Positions 33,891 through 44,946 of a stretch of DNA of 64,000 nucleotides are shown here, one piece after another. The notes below the pieces were generated by a model. That model was given only the letters and a program-made list of their open reading frames with translations, was not told the origin of the DNA and made no database searches. Where the stretch lies: positions 9,939,284 through 10,003,283 of the forward strand of contig JAJEKV010000052.1 in the NCBI GenBank assembly GCA_021234155.1, in the 5' to 3' direction. Within the stretch, counting starts at the first letter, position 1. Each line of letters starts with the position of its first letter. The stretch is from Isoetes taiwanensis. Its lineage: Eukaryota > Streptophyta > Lycopodiopsida > Isoetales > Isoetaceae. The translations under genes and the position numbers were made by a program.

Positions 33891-34640
33891 GATTTTTTTA
33901 ACGTCCACGGAGACCAATAGGTCATGGGACCCATACAATGGGCTAGTACAATCATTACTACTAGGATTAAAAAACCCCTGCCTCGAAAGGTTTTCAAGGG
34001 AAAAACCTTTGCAGTAATGATGATACTAGACAATCGGAGATAATGACTACTGAGGGCACCTCAAGTATGTATAACATGATGGTGCTCTGAGAAGTTGTGG
34101 AAGAGTGGAATGGAATGCTAAGGTCAAAAAATGATTCCGGACTATCTCAAAAGCAGGGCAACTCAGAAGAGTATGGCTTTCATCTTCAATAACCTGTAAC
34201 TGGCAACAGGCACATAGTCTCGCTTCTCGCGGCAATTGCGGCCGCTCCCATCTACCTGTCTCAATCCGTAGCCTGTGGGACCCCGTGCGAATTGATGCAA
34301 TAGCTACAAGCTTATTCCTGGAAAATGAAGCAAGCAAATAAGCTTGGGGCCCTGGTGCCAAGGTGGGATTTATGTGTGCATGATAATGACCAGTTTTCAC
34401 TTGGGCCAAGGTAACTGCGTCCCATATCTTTTGAGAAAAACGACCATTGAAATATTGTTGCAAAAGCTCAGATCCCGGCTGGCAAGCATCGCAAAGTTTC
34501 GTTGCATGGTTACCCAACGGGCAAACCATGTAGTGCCCATGATCTCATCATCGCCCATGATCACATGCCCACCCCTCCATGGCTTCCAGTCATATCAACA
34601 CACACCACATTATGGACTACACAGTACTATAATCTATGCC
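33891..34640 (-). mobile_element. LINE, 5'-truncated, reverse
   Basis: On the minus strand it contains the C-terminal coding region (34529-34047) and the shared 3' end GGTCTCCGTGGACGTTAAAA. The 3' end is nearly identical to that at 18081-18330 over about 170 bp, with a 29-base difference near 18273-18301. Confidence 0.75.
34047..34529 (-). CDS. LINE ORF2 C-terminal fragment
   Basis: A 160-codon frame. The diagnostic part is ASIRTGSHRLRIETGRWERP followed by a zinc-binding pattern C-x2-C...H-x4-C (CACCQLQVIEDESHTLLSCP). This is the arrangement at the C-terminus of LINE reverse transcriptases after the RT domain. Upstream is WDAVTLAQVKTGHYHAHIN. The frame begins in truncated sequence, so the Met is not a real start. 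The fragment is not functional alone. Confidence 0.65.
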   Translation of the reverse strand: MVCPLGNHATKLCDACQPGSELLQQYFNGRFSQKIWDAVTLAQVKTGHYHAHINPTLAPGPQAYLLASFSRNKLVAIASIRTGSHRLRIETGRWERPQLPREARLCACCQLQVIEDESHTLLSCPAFEIVRNHFLTLAFHSTLPQLLRAPSCYTYLRCPQ

Positions 34641-34984
34641 TTTGCCTGATCTCCTTTTTCTGAGATGCAATCGTAATCTGTTTCTCCAGATTCGAATCTA
34701 AGAAATTCGGGAGTAGAATCATTCTAATTTCTTCATGGATATTTAGCATGTTCTCTGCAGGATTCGATTGGTACAAGCCAGTGGGCTTTGTATCATTTAG
34801 AAGCCGGCTATAAGCTAAGATCGCGCAATATTTTGTTCCATGCCTTTGCCGGATCCCATTTTTCTGAGCTGCTGGGGTCCCAATTTCTTCCTCGAGATTT
34901 GAAGCCAAGAAACCTGGGAGCATAATCGTGATTGAAATTTTGGTTTGTTGTTTGTCAGATGATTGGAACCTTGCTTTTTTTATG

Positions 34985-36195
34985 GTCCTTTTTTTATACA
35001 TTAGTTTCTGTTATGTTTGATCTGGTCAGGTACTTTTTGTATTTCAAGTAATCATAAGCATACAAAAAAGTGGTGATAAAGTGGAAAGCGATGATTATTT
35101 TAGGATGGGGGATGGAGTGCATTAATTTATGTATGTTTCCTTTTTTTTTGCTCTAGATATGCCGAGATTTAACTTCTAAAAGGCAACCCACTATGCAGTA
35201 TTATTTTTGGCAGTTGAGATTTTATCTCACATGGCATATTCTGGGGTGGTCTGGGTTAGGATTTAATAATAAAGCAGTTTTAGTTTTGTTAGCTAAGTTT
35301 GAAACACCCTACCTCGTGGCATGATGACATTGTAATTGTGGTCATAATGTTTCATAACTAGTTTATACGTTGCAGAGAACTTGAGAACATGTTCCACGGG
35401 TGCATGCCAAGCGACATGTACCCTTCTACTAGTTTATGCTAGCACAACATGCAAGTATCACCTAGCCTGGAGCATGCAAAAATACAAGATTGACCAATTA
35501 TGCGCGTATGCTAAACATTAAAGCCAAGAAGATGGATAATAAGTAAAAAATTTATGATCACTATTTTTTATGCATAAGTTTTTGTTGCGTTGTGAAATGA
35601 TCTGGCAAATGTTCAGATACTTTCTATATTTTAGGTAATTAGAAGCACATAGAAAAGCGGTGATAAAGTGGAAAGCGGTGATTATTTGAGGATGGGGGAT
35701 TAAATATTTTTCCTTTTTTTTTTGTTGCTCTGGACATGCCTAGACTTGACATCTAAAAGGCAACCCACCATGGGGTATTTTTGTGTTAATAATTTTCAGG
35801 GATTTCAGGTGTTTCGTACACTCGTTTTTTATTTTCAGGATTCCCATCATGACGGTTGAGATCTCATTTCACATGGTATATTCTGGGGTGATCGAGTTAG
35901 GATTTAGTGATAAAGCAATTTTAGTTTTATTAACGCTCCTAGGTTTGAAATGCGCTACCTCGTGGCACGATGATATTGGAATTGAGGACATAATATTTTT
36001 AACTGGTTTTACGTTGCAGCAAGAACATGCTTCAAGGGTGCATGCCACAGGCGACCTGTGCCCTTCTACAAGTTTATGCTAGCACAACATGCAAGTATTA
36101 CCTAGCCTAGAGCATGCAAAAATACAAGGTTGAGCAATCATGTGTGTATGCTAAACATTAAAGCCAAGAAGGTGGATAATAAGTAAAAAAAATGA
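34985..36195. repeat. Tandem duplication (about 575-630 bp units) upstream of the kinase gene
   Basis: 34985-35560 and 35561-36195 align in order: GTGATAAAGTGGAAAGCG, CATCTAAAAGGCAACCCAC, TAGCACAACATGCAAGTAT and AAGCCAAGAAGRTGGATAAT recur at a spacing of about 600. Within unit 2 an extra 40-50 bp is present. A second pair, 36205-36365 and 36935-37080 (TCTGCCACGTTTT and neighbours), lies nearer the gene. Region 34640-34985 holds only AT-rich sequence with a weak internal duplication. Confidence 0.8.
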
Positions 36196-37061
36196 TGTGC
36201 TGCATCATTGCATATTCTTCATCCTTATCCACTAGAGCTTCATCCTTATCCACCACAAAAATGTAAATGTGATCATAACGGGCATGGCAACTTCTTCCTA
36301 ATGCACAAATTCAAAGAAAATTTGAAATGTCTGCCACGTTTTTGTCTAATCGGCATCGTAGGCAAGGTATTGAAGTCAGGTTTGGCGAGATTTAGAAGTC
36401 AGGTGTCTCCCATGATTACCACCTTCTGGCAGTAGAGTATGTAACGCTCTAAACCAGCACGTTGTAGAGGCAAGAATCATGGCTCTCGTAGGAGAATTGG
36501 ATACACAACCGTGGATTTGAATATAGGGAATATATCACTATTGGTTAATATAAATAAGGCTGAGGATTTGATCAGACTGGAGGTCCAGATGGTCGGTGCC
36601 TAGTGCACATTCTTCGCAATCACTATTTATGATTTTTGATGTTGTTGTGCAGTTAGAAGCATGTGAGTGCAAGGGATCTAGTAGAGATGTGGTTGCTTTA
36701 GCAGCTCAAGTTCAGAACATGCAACAGCAGGTGCAATGTCGTCGTATGAGGTGGATAGAAAGCATGTGCAGTTGTAATGTCGTTGTATGAGGTGGAGAGA
36801 AAGCATGTGCCCAACTACTGGGTTCTATGCTAAAGAGAACATGTTGTAGGGGTGCATGAGACATGCGACATAATACGCCCTATTGAAACATGGAAAAAGG
36901 CAAGGTTGTCTCTGCCAAAAAGCGAAAGCTAGAATGTGAATATTCTTCACCCTTATCCACGAATGAAAAATGTCAAATTAACTGGCGTGGCAACTTCTTA
37001 ATGCGGAAACAGAAAGAATGCGAAAAGTCTGCCACGTTTTCATCTAGTCGGCAAAGAGCAC

Positions 37062-37067
37062 TATAAA
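37062..37067 (+). promoter_or_regulatory. TATA box of the kinase gene
   Basis: CTATAAAGG lies about 50 bases before the start codon, so transcription would begin near 37092-37097 with a short 5' UTR. A related block, but without TATAAA, lies 720 bp upstream (36350-36365), so the core promoter is partly duplicated. Confidence 0.55.
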
Positions 37068-37112
37068 GGCAAGGCACCTCCTATTCCAGATTACAGATTA
37101 GATTCGTTTAAA

Positions 37113-37937
37113 ATGCGACTACAAGGGGCAACTCTGTTGCCGGACTTCGATTCCAAATACGAGCTTCTAACAACCCTCGGCGATGGCGATACGGCAAAGG
37201 TATGGATGTGCTTAGATAAAGAAACAGGGGAACGGTTAGCATGCAAAATCGTGAAGAAAAAACGGGTAGATGAAGCAGAAATAAAGAGGGAAATTGAATT
37301 AATGACGCTCGTTTCCGGGCACCCAAATGTGGTTTCTCTCAGATCGGCATACGAAGATTCAAATCACATCTATTTGGTAATGGATCTATGCCATGGAGGC
37401 GAGCTATTCCATCTGATACACGAAAAAGGGGGGCTACCGGAGGCGCTGGCCGGAAGGGTATTTTACAAATTAGTATCAGCGGTGTTACATTGCCATAATT
37501 TAGGGGTAATACACAGGGATTTAAAGCTAGAGAATATATTATTGACAGGGAATGGGATGGAGATAAAGCTGGCAGATTTTGGGCTGTCGATCCGGTGGTG
37601 CGAGGAGCAGAGGTGCAGGGAGATGGTGGGGAGTCCGTTTTTCATGGCGCCGGAATTGATCCGGAAAAGGGATTACGGGCCGGAAGTGGATGTATGGAGC
37701 GCCGGAGTAGTGCTGTATGTGCTGCTGAGCGGGGTGCCTCCGTTTTGGGGCCCCACTCCGGCGTCGGTTCTCAAGGCGGTTGTGGACGGCTACGTTTCGT
37801 TCGGCCACGATTCCTGGTCGGAAATTTCTTCCGACGCCAAAAACCTTGTTCTCGGCATGCTCTGCCGCGAGGTTTCCCACCGCATGACCTTCTCTCAAGT
37901 TCTTCAACATCCTTGGCTTCTTCGCCACACTACTTGA
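37113..37937 (+). CDS. Minimal Ser/Thr protein kinase, CDPK-SnRK superfamily (PPCK-like)
   Basis: An intact intronless frame of 274 codons, almost wholly kinase domain, with no regulatory extension. Visible motifs: nucleotide loop LGDGDTAKV (23-30; third Gly is Ala28), Lys45 in ACK, Glu60, HRDLKLEN (134-141), DFG (155-157), GSPFFMAPE (173-181) and DVWSAG (193-198). An Arg before the catalytic Asp makes it an RD kinase activated through its loop. Size and lack of an autoinhibitory or EF-hand region resemble phosphoenolpyruvate carboxylase kinases. HRDLKLEN is closer to SnRK/CIPK relatives, so the substrate is uncertain. The start at 37113 is just after the predicted cap site and no upstream in-frame ATG follows the TATA box. 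It is the one clearly intact host gene here. Confidence 0.9.
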   Translation: MRLQGATLLPDFDSKYELLTTLGDGDTAKVWMCLDKETGERLACKIVKKKRVDEAEIKREIELMTLVSGHPNVVSLRSAYEDSNHIYLVMDLCHGGELFHLIHEKGGLPEALAGRVFYKLVSAVLHCHNLGVIHRDLKLENILLTGNGMEIKLADFGLSIRWCEEQRCREMVGSPFFMAPELIRKRDYGPEVDVWSAGVVLYVLLSGVPPFWGPTPASVLKAVVDGYVSFGHDSWSEISSDAKNLVLGMLCREVSHRMTFSQVLQHPWLLRHTT

Positions 37938-39110
37938 TTCCCTAATTTTTTGCCCCAATTTTTCATAATACATTCCAGTGCCTTCTTTCAGTATCAATAT
38001 ACAGTGATTTTTCTTCACCCTCTCCACGTTGTGTGCACTTTCTTTCACTTCAATGTTTGATCCTTGTTTTCTCGTTCATACCTGTATAGCCATGCTATTC
38101 AATTGTTCTCATTGCTAGTAAAGATATTGGTTTACAGATGCGAAGGCAAATGCACGCTTGTATGCAAGTGCAATCGCATCACACATGTGCGCGCCCAACT
38201 GCGCACCTGTGCACTCCTATGAACGAAATAAAGATGCATCACAAGTGCAGCCAAAGTATTTCAAATATCATCAAGTGCTTGTCAACTAAGATTTCTTACC
38301 TAGAAATCCCATGATTCCTTCGACCTAGAAATCTCATGGTTACAAATTTCTTAGACCTAAAAATCCTAGTCCTAGAAATCCCATGGTTACAATACTTGTC
38401 ACTGACAATTGTACATCTGTCCGTGCTTTGCTTGCTTATTAACTCCAAGCATTACAACGAAAGTCCTTACAATCGCCTTAAGTGGATTTGACAATGATCA
38501 AGTTGGTGCATGGCTGAAAAAAGGGATTGGAAGAATAGGCAAGCCCTTCCTATGCCAAACTTCCCCAATTGGATTTGCTATTCCACGACTTGGATCCGAC
38601 ATATTGACTTGATGGGAAACCATCCTTAATGTGTAGGCATAATGGATTTTGTAGGTGGAAGAAAAAGTGTTGGAGATTTGTCAAGTCTATAGGTAGGTCA
38701 AAGTGTGAAGATGTGAGGGTATTTTCTGCAATTGACATGGAAGTGGAAGGGAGAATGGATAAGAGATTAGATCTTGTGGTTAAGTAGAGATTAGAAATGA
38801 ATTTTAAACTGATTTTGATTTAGGGGGATCTATAAAACATATACAAAATAGATTCAGTTAGAAGCTCATGTCAGTTTTAGAAGTTGTGAGAGTGTGGATA
38901 GTGACTCTCGTAAACCTCGCCAAACAAAAGGTGTAACATAAGTTAATATGAATTGTACCCCATGGAACTCTAAACATGCATATCCATGTCCAAAGGTCCA
39001 ATGATGCTATCATACAATTCAATGGTAACTATGAAATCTTTTGTTCTATCTAACTGCTTCATATTCGTATCTATATATGCCCTTACCAAATTTTTTCCAA
39101 AGTCTTGCTT
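37938..39110. other. 3' flank of the kinase gene; no further gene seen
   Basis: AT-rich. Short internal repeats of CCTAGAAATCCCATG occur at 38300-38390. No coding signal. Confidence 0.4.
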
Positions 39111-39117
39111 TTGTTCC

Positions 39118-39705
39118 TATGCCACCAAACCACCACAAATTCCATCGATCCGAGCCCTCAGATCGAGATTCTAGAGGGGGCGAGCATGCCTGTCTCGCAC
39201 GCATGCATTACATGCCTTCTCTGGTTGGGAGATCGCTATATTAGGCGAGATTCTTCATCAACGTCTCATCGGCGCTTCATCTTCTCTCTCAGCAGTACCT
39301 TATTCTCTATTCTTTGAAACTATGTAGGGGAGGGGCTTCTCCCTGCTTGGATTGACCAATTTGGCATTTCTTTCATGCTGTGGCATGTCCTTTCTCGGCC
39401 TTGCCTCTTCTTTAGCCATAATCCTTTGACCTTCGTCCTCGATCCTGTTTTGATAAGGAAGTTCTCTTCTATTCGGGAGGTTTTTGTCATTTTCATGCGT
39501 ACCCCATTCTAGAATTCCATCGATCTGAGCCCTCGGATCGAGATTCTAGAGGGGGCGAGCATGCATGTCTCGCATGCATGTATTGCATGCCTTCTCTGGT
39601 TGGGAGATCGCTATATTAGGCGAGGTTCTTCATCAACGTCTCATCGGCGCTTCCTCTTCTCTCTTGGCAGTACCTTATTCTCTATTCTTTTGAAACCCAT
39701 CCTCC
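39118..39705. repeat. Direct repeat of about 185 bp (39133-39325 and 39512-39705)
   Basis: Both copies run from TCCATCGATC through GATTCTAGAGGGGGCGAGC and GAGATCGCTATATTAGGCGA to the TTATTCTCTATTC block, with over 90% identity by eye. Each carries a TATATTA box and a following C/T-rich leader-like stretch, so the unit may be a promoter or LTR fragment. Confidence 0.8.
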
Positions 39706-40028
39706 CCTCTTATAATTGTTTAATGTATTTCGCTTCGCACGCATGACCAACCCTCTATTTGAAGAGGTTTTTGTTTTGTTGTCGCGGGCGCGTGATCGAC
39801 CCTCCACTTTGGGAGGTTTGTTTTGTCACATTTGTTCTAGTGTCGGTGATATGCGTGTAGTCTGTTAGCAAACGGCAGACAGCAGCATCTCCGACTTCTC
39901 CATTCGGGGTTTTTTGGGCGAATTCAAAATTTTACGTTTGTCCAAGCCCCTTCGTCAAGGTTTATCACTAGGGTTTTCCTCTAAAACCCAAAAGGCGCGG
40001 ATTTTTTTCCCTTGATAAGCTTTCGGCA

Positions 40029-40455
40029 GGTGCATAAACCAAACATCTATTAGCATTGTATTTCATGGGGTTTAAGTTGTATAATTGGATATTCCCTTTA
40101 TTTTTCTTCGTGGGCAGTTCGCACGTGTGCGGCTACACCATTGTAGAAAATCTATTGAGATGAATGAGAAGCCTATCTATCGGGAGGTTTTTGTCATTTT
40201 CATGCCTCAAAACTCGAAAGGGCAGGGATTTTTAATCCCGGTGATAAGCTTTCGGCAGGTACATAAACCAAACATCTATTAGCATTGTATTTCGTGGGGT
40301 CCAAGTTGGATAATTGGTTATTTTTCTTCGTGGGTAGTTTGCATGTGTGCGGCTATCCACTATCCACCATTGTAGAAAATCTGTTGAGATGAATGAGAAG
40401 CCTATCTATCGGGAGGTTTTTGTCATTTTCATGCGAGCCCCATTCTAGAATTCAT
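40029..40455. repeat. Direct repeat of about 200 bp (40029-40203 and 40257-40431)
   Basis: CATAAACCAAACATCTATTA through GGGAGGTTTTTGTCATTTTC is present twice. The ending GGGAGGTTTTTGTCATTTTC and CCCCATTCTAGAATTC also occurs at 39475-39515, linking this block with the preceding one into a composite repeat of unknown origin. Confidence 0.8.
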
Positions 40456-42397
40456 GAGTTATGATGAAAACATGGGTCAAACAATGTCAAACCTTAATAC
40501 CCAAGTCTGTTATTGCGTATGTGAAATGAAGATGGTGGATGATATCGAATGTTTATTGCTTATTAATCAAGCAATATTATTACAAAAATATGAAGAGTGC
40601 AATGCTTGCTCATGCCCATTTGACCACAAACATTTGTTATGTGCTTATCTCATATTGCAAATGCTATCATAAAAAGGACTCCATTGTAAGGTTTGAGTTT
40701 ACACCAATCTCAAATATTGTGTAATGGCAATGATTTTTTGCATATGTGATTGCTAATATGCGTGGAAGATATTGTATAACTAAGTTGTGGGAGTTAAGTG
40801 TAAATTGTAGGCCAATTTTCCGTGCCTAGAAAAGCATCCAATAACTTCAAGCATGTGCATAAAACATTAAAGTTCCAAAGATGCTCTAAAGTATAAAAGC
40901 AATTGAGTAAATTGTCCCTTTTTAGTCCCCTATAAAACTTGCATATCTAAACGCCAAAAACATCTTTCACCTCATAGAATGCTCACAATACTTGCTCCAG
41001 TAGATGTCAGAATGTGCAACGTCGGCGACAAATTAAGTGCAAAGTGGTTTTCAAACATATAAGCAATTGCATTTTCTATTTCCAACGATATAAAGTAAAG
41101 AATTTGATTTACCATTACTTTTATCAAATCGTTTATAAAGGTATTACAGTAAAACTATCTTGTCTAATCCATAGAAATAGATAAGGCAAAACAATCTTGT
41201 GCGATATCATTCAATTCATGCCATACAGACAGTCTAATCTATAGAAACCGATGCGGAAAAACAATCTCATGCCCTACAAACAAAAGTGAGGCTCTTCAAA
41301 AAATGTACTGAAGTAATTGAGGCTTGCCAAATATTAGTTTATGTGTGTCTATGAACTGAAGAAGATGAAATTGATTTGCCAAGCATTAGGACTACACGTG
41401 TGTGAACTCAAGACGATGATGAGGGTTGCCACCTAGTTACTTTTGGCATGTCCTTTATAGAGTCCTAGTCGTTGGGCAATTACAACAAAATTTACAACAA
41501 ATTTGCAAAATTGGCAAGCACATTATTGGCACATGATGCGATCATTATTACTACATGTTGAAGATTCGAGTGTTCTACATAAGAGAAACAAAGACACAAT
41601 AGAAACAAAGAGAAGTGTGGTGGAAAATAAAATGTTAACAAACGGATTGAGAGTTTTTCAAACATTAATAAATGCAACACCACAATCTCTTGCAACAGCA
41701 ATAATTACGTCATAAGAGAAGTCATGCTCATGGGGCATGTAGCATTCTAAACCTTCTCTAGCTAATGAAAGATTGTGAGGGCATGATGTTCAATTTGTAC
41801 TTTAGTCATAGCAATAATTTTGCACTTAGAAAATGTCCAGCCTCTCCTTCATTCATATAAAGTAGTAATCTTGCATCATCCATACCCTCTCCTTCATTCA
41901 GTTATAGTTTTAATCTTCCATTGGGAAATGTCCCACCCTCTTCCTTCAAGACCAACACTTCGATCAACATACAATCTGAATGAGAAAGATTAAATGAAGC
42001 ATAAGGCATGCTCACATCATATCAAATTAGATATAAAGTTATTCTACAAAGAATTCATTATGCCAAGTTGCAACACGTTGAACATTCAATTTCGAATTTT
42101 CTTTTTCCAACTTGTGAACTGACACCATAAAACGGAAGTGCTACGATCTTTGAGTCTTTTTTGCGTAATTGGAATCCACTACACAAATCTTGGAAGAAAA
42201 TAAAAGCCGTCATCTAAATATCTACTTTTAGAAAACAAAACCTAACATTTGTTCCTCCATCTGCAAAGATGCATTTAAACTACGAAATTATAATAGATCT
42301 TGAAAAGGTACACAAATGGCTACGAAGAATGACAATGAAACAATTGAATTCAGTGGAAGCAATAATGAAATGAAAATTACCAGTAAGCTCCAGCTCG
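40456..42397. other. No gene recognised
   Basis: AT-rich, probably downstream flank of the minus-strand gene that ends at 42398. No retroelement motif seen. Confidence 0.35.
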
Positions 42398-42478
42398 CTA
42401 GTTGCACACAACTTGGCATGTCATACATCTTTGATTTGTATAAAAAGGAAGCATCTCTTCAAAATTAAACTCTGCGTG
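42398..42478 (-). CDS. Candidate terminal exon of a Cys-rich protein
   Basis: On the minus strand an acceptor TTTTGCCAG precedes 26 codons, HAEFNFEEMLPFYTNQRCMT then CQVVCN, and a TAG stop (42398-42400). The exon begins in phase 0, which is what the 43186-43318 and 42761-42798 exons require. The CxxC pairs here and in the upstream exon (CRNC) could form a zinc site at the protein's C-terminus. I do not recognise the family. Confidence 0.45.
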   Translation of the reverse strand, partial: HAEFNFEEMLPFYTNQRCMTCQVVCN

Positions 42479-42760
42479 CTGGCAAAATGCAGCACTGATT
42501 CAATAGGATCCTACCTAATACATGCAACAAAAAGATGACGCAAATCCATTAAAAAAATATGTATATCACTTTAAACAACGTGCAAATAAGCTCTTGAGGA
42601 TAAGCTATTGACGAAACAGATCTAGAAAAGCACAAACATGATGAGACAATGACATAAGTAGCATCCTTGGGGTGCCTTAAACCAAATTGGTGGATGATGA
42701 ATCCATGACAATAGAAAGAATGCAAATATTGATGAAAGAAAAAGAATGCACATGGCATAC

Positions 42761-42798
42761 CATAGAAAAGGATGATGAAACTTGCAAGCTTGCATGAC
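42761..42798 (-). CDS. Candidate 38-nt exon of the same gene
   Basis: Acceptor TCAAATGCAG and donor CTATG|gtatgcc flank 38 bases that, taken with the last base of the preceding exon, read CHASLQVSSSFSM and leave phase 0 for the terminal exon. Correct phase at both ends is the main evidence. Confidence 0.4.
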
Positions 42799-43185
42799 CT
42801 GCATTTGAAAATAAATGCAACATACAGAATGCTCTACCCGAATCTAGTAGCATGCAAAATAAACACCCCAGGATTATTCTGTTGTTCATTCTCTTACATG
42901 TTGGGGCTTCAGAGAAAGGCCCCAACAAACATCATTTTAAGCCTCACCATAGGCTTTGCAAAAGAAACTGATATCTCAACTAAAATGGCAAAGTATTTAT
43001 ATAATCGAACATATAAATTAAAAAATAATCAACAATAGGTCTGCATTTCACAATCAAAGAAAAGACAAAGAAATTTGACCCCATGGAAAAGAAGAAATGG
43101 TCAATAACAGATGTCCGATCAGTTGATCAGACTCCAGATAAATCACATTAGAGCATCAAAAACAAAAATGACTCATATGACTTAC

Positions 43186-43318
43186 ATAAGAATGCTCCAG
43201 ACCTTCCACAATTCCTGCAAATTAGCCTTTGGGAATCCAGGTTGTCAACTGGCAAAGCTTGATATCCTAACTTCATTCTTCTCTGAACTTGCACTATTTC
43301 TTGCTGCAATGCCGAGTC
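43186..43318 (-). CDS. Candidate 133-nt exon (copy nearest the 3' end) of the Cys-rich gene
   Basis: Acceptor CAAATGCAG and donor CTTAT|gtaagt are both near-consensus. The open frame begins DSALQQEIVQVQRRMKLGYQ and ends LICRNCGRSGAFL. It enters in phase 0 and leaves with one base. A helical first half and a CxxC second half are seen. A twin exon lies at 43547-43679. Since 133 is not a multiple of three, splicing both would shift the frame, so only one can be used per transcript. Confidence 0.5.
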
Positions 43319-43546
43319 CTGCATTTGCAAAAGAAACTGATATCTCAACTAAAATGGCAAAGTATTTATATAATCGAACATCTAAATTAAAAAATAATCA
43401 ACAATAGGTCTGCATTTCAAAATCAAAGAAAAGACAAAGAAATTTGACCCCATAGAAATGGTCAATAACAGATGTCCGATCAGTTGATCAGACTCCAGAT
43501 AAATCACATTAGAGCATCAAAAACAAAAATGACTCATATGACTTAC

Positions 43547-43679
43547 ATAAGAATGCTCCAGACCTTCCACAATTCCTGCAAATTAGCCTTTGGGAATCCA
43601 GGTTGTCAACTGGCAAAGCTTGATATCCTAACTTCATTCTTCTCTGAACTTGCACTATTTCTTGCTGCAATGCCGAATC
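43547..43679 (-). CDS. Duplicate of the 133-nt exon
   Basis: The same sequence as 43186-43318 apart from a synonymous change in the first codon (GAC to GAT), with acceptor ATATATGCAG and the same GTAAGT donor. Either copy could be spliced to the 42761-42798 exon. The intron between the two copies would be only 228 bases. Confidence 0.45.
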
Positions 43680-44136
43680 CTGCATATATTAAGCAAAAAA
43701 GTTGTCTTAAAAAAAAAACTTGCATTTCCCTGCAGTAAAGCATTAGTGCAGATAAAGAAAATAGAAGATACAAAGAATTTTAAGCAGAAAATTACGGAAT
43801 TAGAAACAGATCCACATATGCAATGGGCAACAAAATAGCACTTATGAAATTAGCTGAGCAAATGACCTTAAGAAACCGTTCCAGCAACTCTGCATCTTCT
43901 TCTATCCAAATCTAAAAACGATTGGGCCAGCAAGATGCCAAGGTTCCACATCAAAGTTGTTAATGCAAATATAGAACTTTCCATAAAATATAAAGATCTG
44001 CATGTATCATGGCATGTGCTAGCTCAGCATGTTCTAGCTCGGATGATGGCCACAAAAGACACAAATGGAAAGAAGTGCTTTTTAAATAAAAACCTTAAGA
44101 AAAGCTAAAACAGAGATGATCGTCACTGCCTCCTAA

Positions 44137-44199
44137 AACCCTAAGTACAAAATCGTGGCATTCCTCCTGTTTGCAAAAGAATGTTGTTGCTCCTGCATC
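44137..44199 (-). CDS. Weak exon candidate upstream of the Cys-rich exons
   Basis: Acceptor ATCTTGCAG precedes an open segment beginning DAGATTFFCKQEECHDFVLR in phase 0, which would fit the phase-0 start of the 133-nt exon. No strong donor is seen (best AGG|gtttta). The family is not recognised. Confidence 0.25.
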
Positions 44200-44334
44200 C
44201 TGCAAGATCAACCAGAATGAAGATGGATGAAAAGAATGAGAACACATCCTTGCACAAAAGGACCCTCCAAATCCGATAGCAGATAGCAGGGTCTGAAGGA
44301 ACCTGGAATATAAGCTGCATTTGTCCAAAGCATG

Positions 44335-44365
<31 letters not shown>

Positions 44366-44556
44366 GAAGGCAAGGTGGAACTTAGTATTCATAAATCAAA
44401 GGTACACTTTAATAGAGATAGTTTAGAGTTCATTTACATGCTTCTTATAAAATAATAGCAGTATAACATGCTTCTTATAAAATAATAGCAGTTCGTTTAC
44501 ATGCTTCATTATAATAACAGTAATAACAGTTTAGAGATATTAACGTAACTGAAAGT

Positions 44557-44946
44557 TTACCGAGCTCCGATCAAGTCCTGCATTGTGAGACCTGTCACCC
44601 TCCTTCTACCAAACATATTCAGTAGCAGATCAAGTTTGTCAACTGGATAATTGGTGAAATCCAGCAATACCAGCACATGAGCTTCCCGTTTCTGTTCCCA
44701 TTTATGGTATAAATTCATGAAATACTGCCTCAGATTGTTGTGCCTCCATGCATCAGGCCTATTTAACACTTTTTTAATGGCTGAGGCATGAATCATTTCC
44801 TGTTTCAACTGGATGAGTAGATCTTCTTGCTCCCTCTTGGAAAGACTGGAGAATTCATCATCAGAATTGTATGCCACCCCCATCTCTCTCTCTGTTGTTC
44901 CAACTCTACTGAGTCTCCTGACTGCACCTGTGCAAAACAACATCAC
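44557..44946 (-). CDS. Open frame in the LINE 3' region, unrecognised
   Basis: A 129-codon frame with an acidic/Ser segment, then QLKQEMIHASAIKKVLNRPD and HVLVLLDFTNYPVDKLDLLL. It partly overlaps the preceding LINE frame (44906-45337) and lies before the poly(A). It could be the shifted C-terminus of LINE ORF2 or captured host sequence. I cannot decide. Confidence 0.3.
   Translation of the reverse strand: MMLFCTGAVRRLSRVGTTEREMGVAYNSDDEFSSLSKREQEDLLIQLKQEMIHASAIKKVLNRPDAWRHNNLRQYFMNLYHKWEQKREAHVLVLLDFTNYPVDKLDLLLNMFGRRRVTGLTMQDLIGAR

Larger units (their letters stand above)
42955..43685. repeat. Recent tandem duplication, 369-bp unit
   Basis: 42955-43323 and 43324-43685 are almost identical. 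The second copy lacks about 10 bases (GGAAAAGAAG) and has a few substitutions. Each copy contains one complete 133-nt exon with its splice sites on the minus strand. The forward-strand frames ending in ...CISLQ or ...KLKNNQQ are products of the repeat, not genes. Confidence 0.95.

Noticed and set aside
43111-43838. Forward repeated ORFs (MSDQLIRLQINH type)
   Set aside because: Identical because of the 369-bp duplication; splice sites and codon content favour the minus strand.
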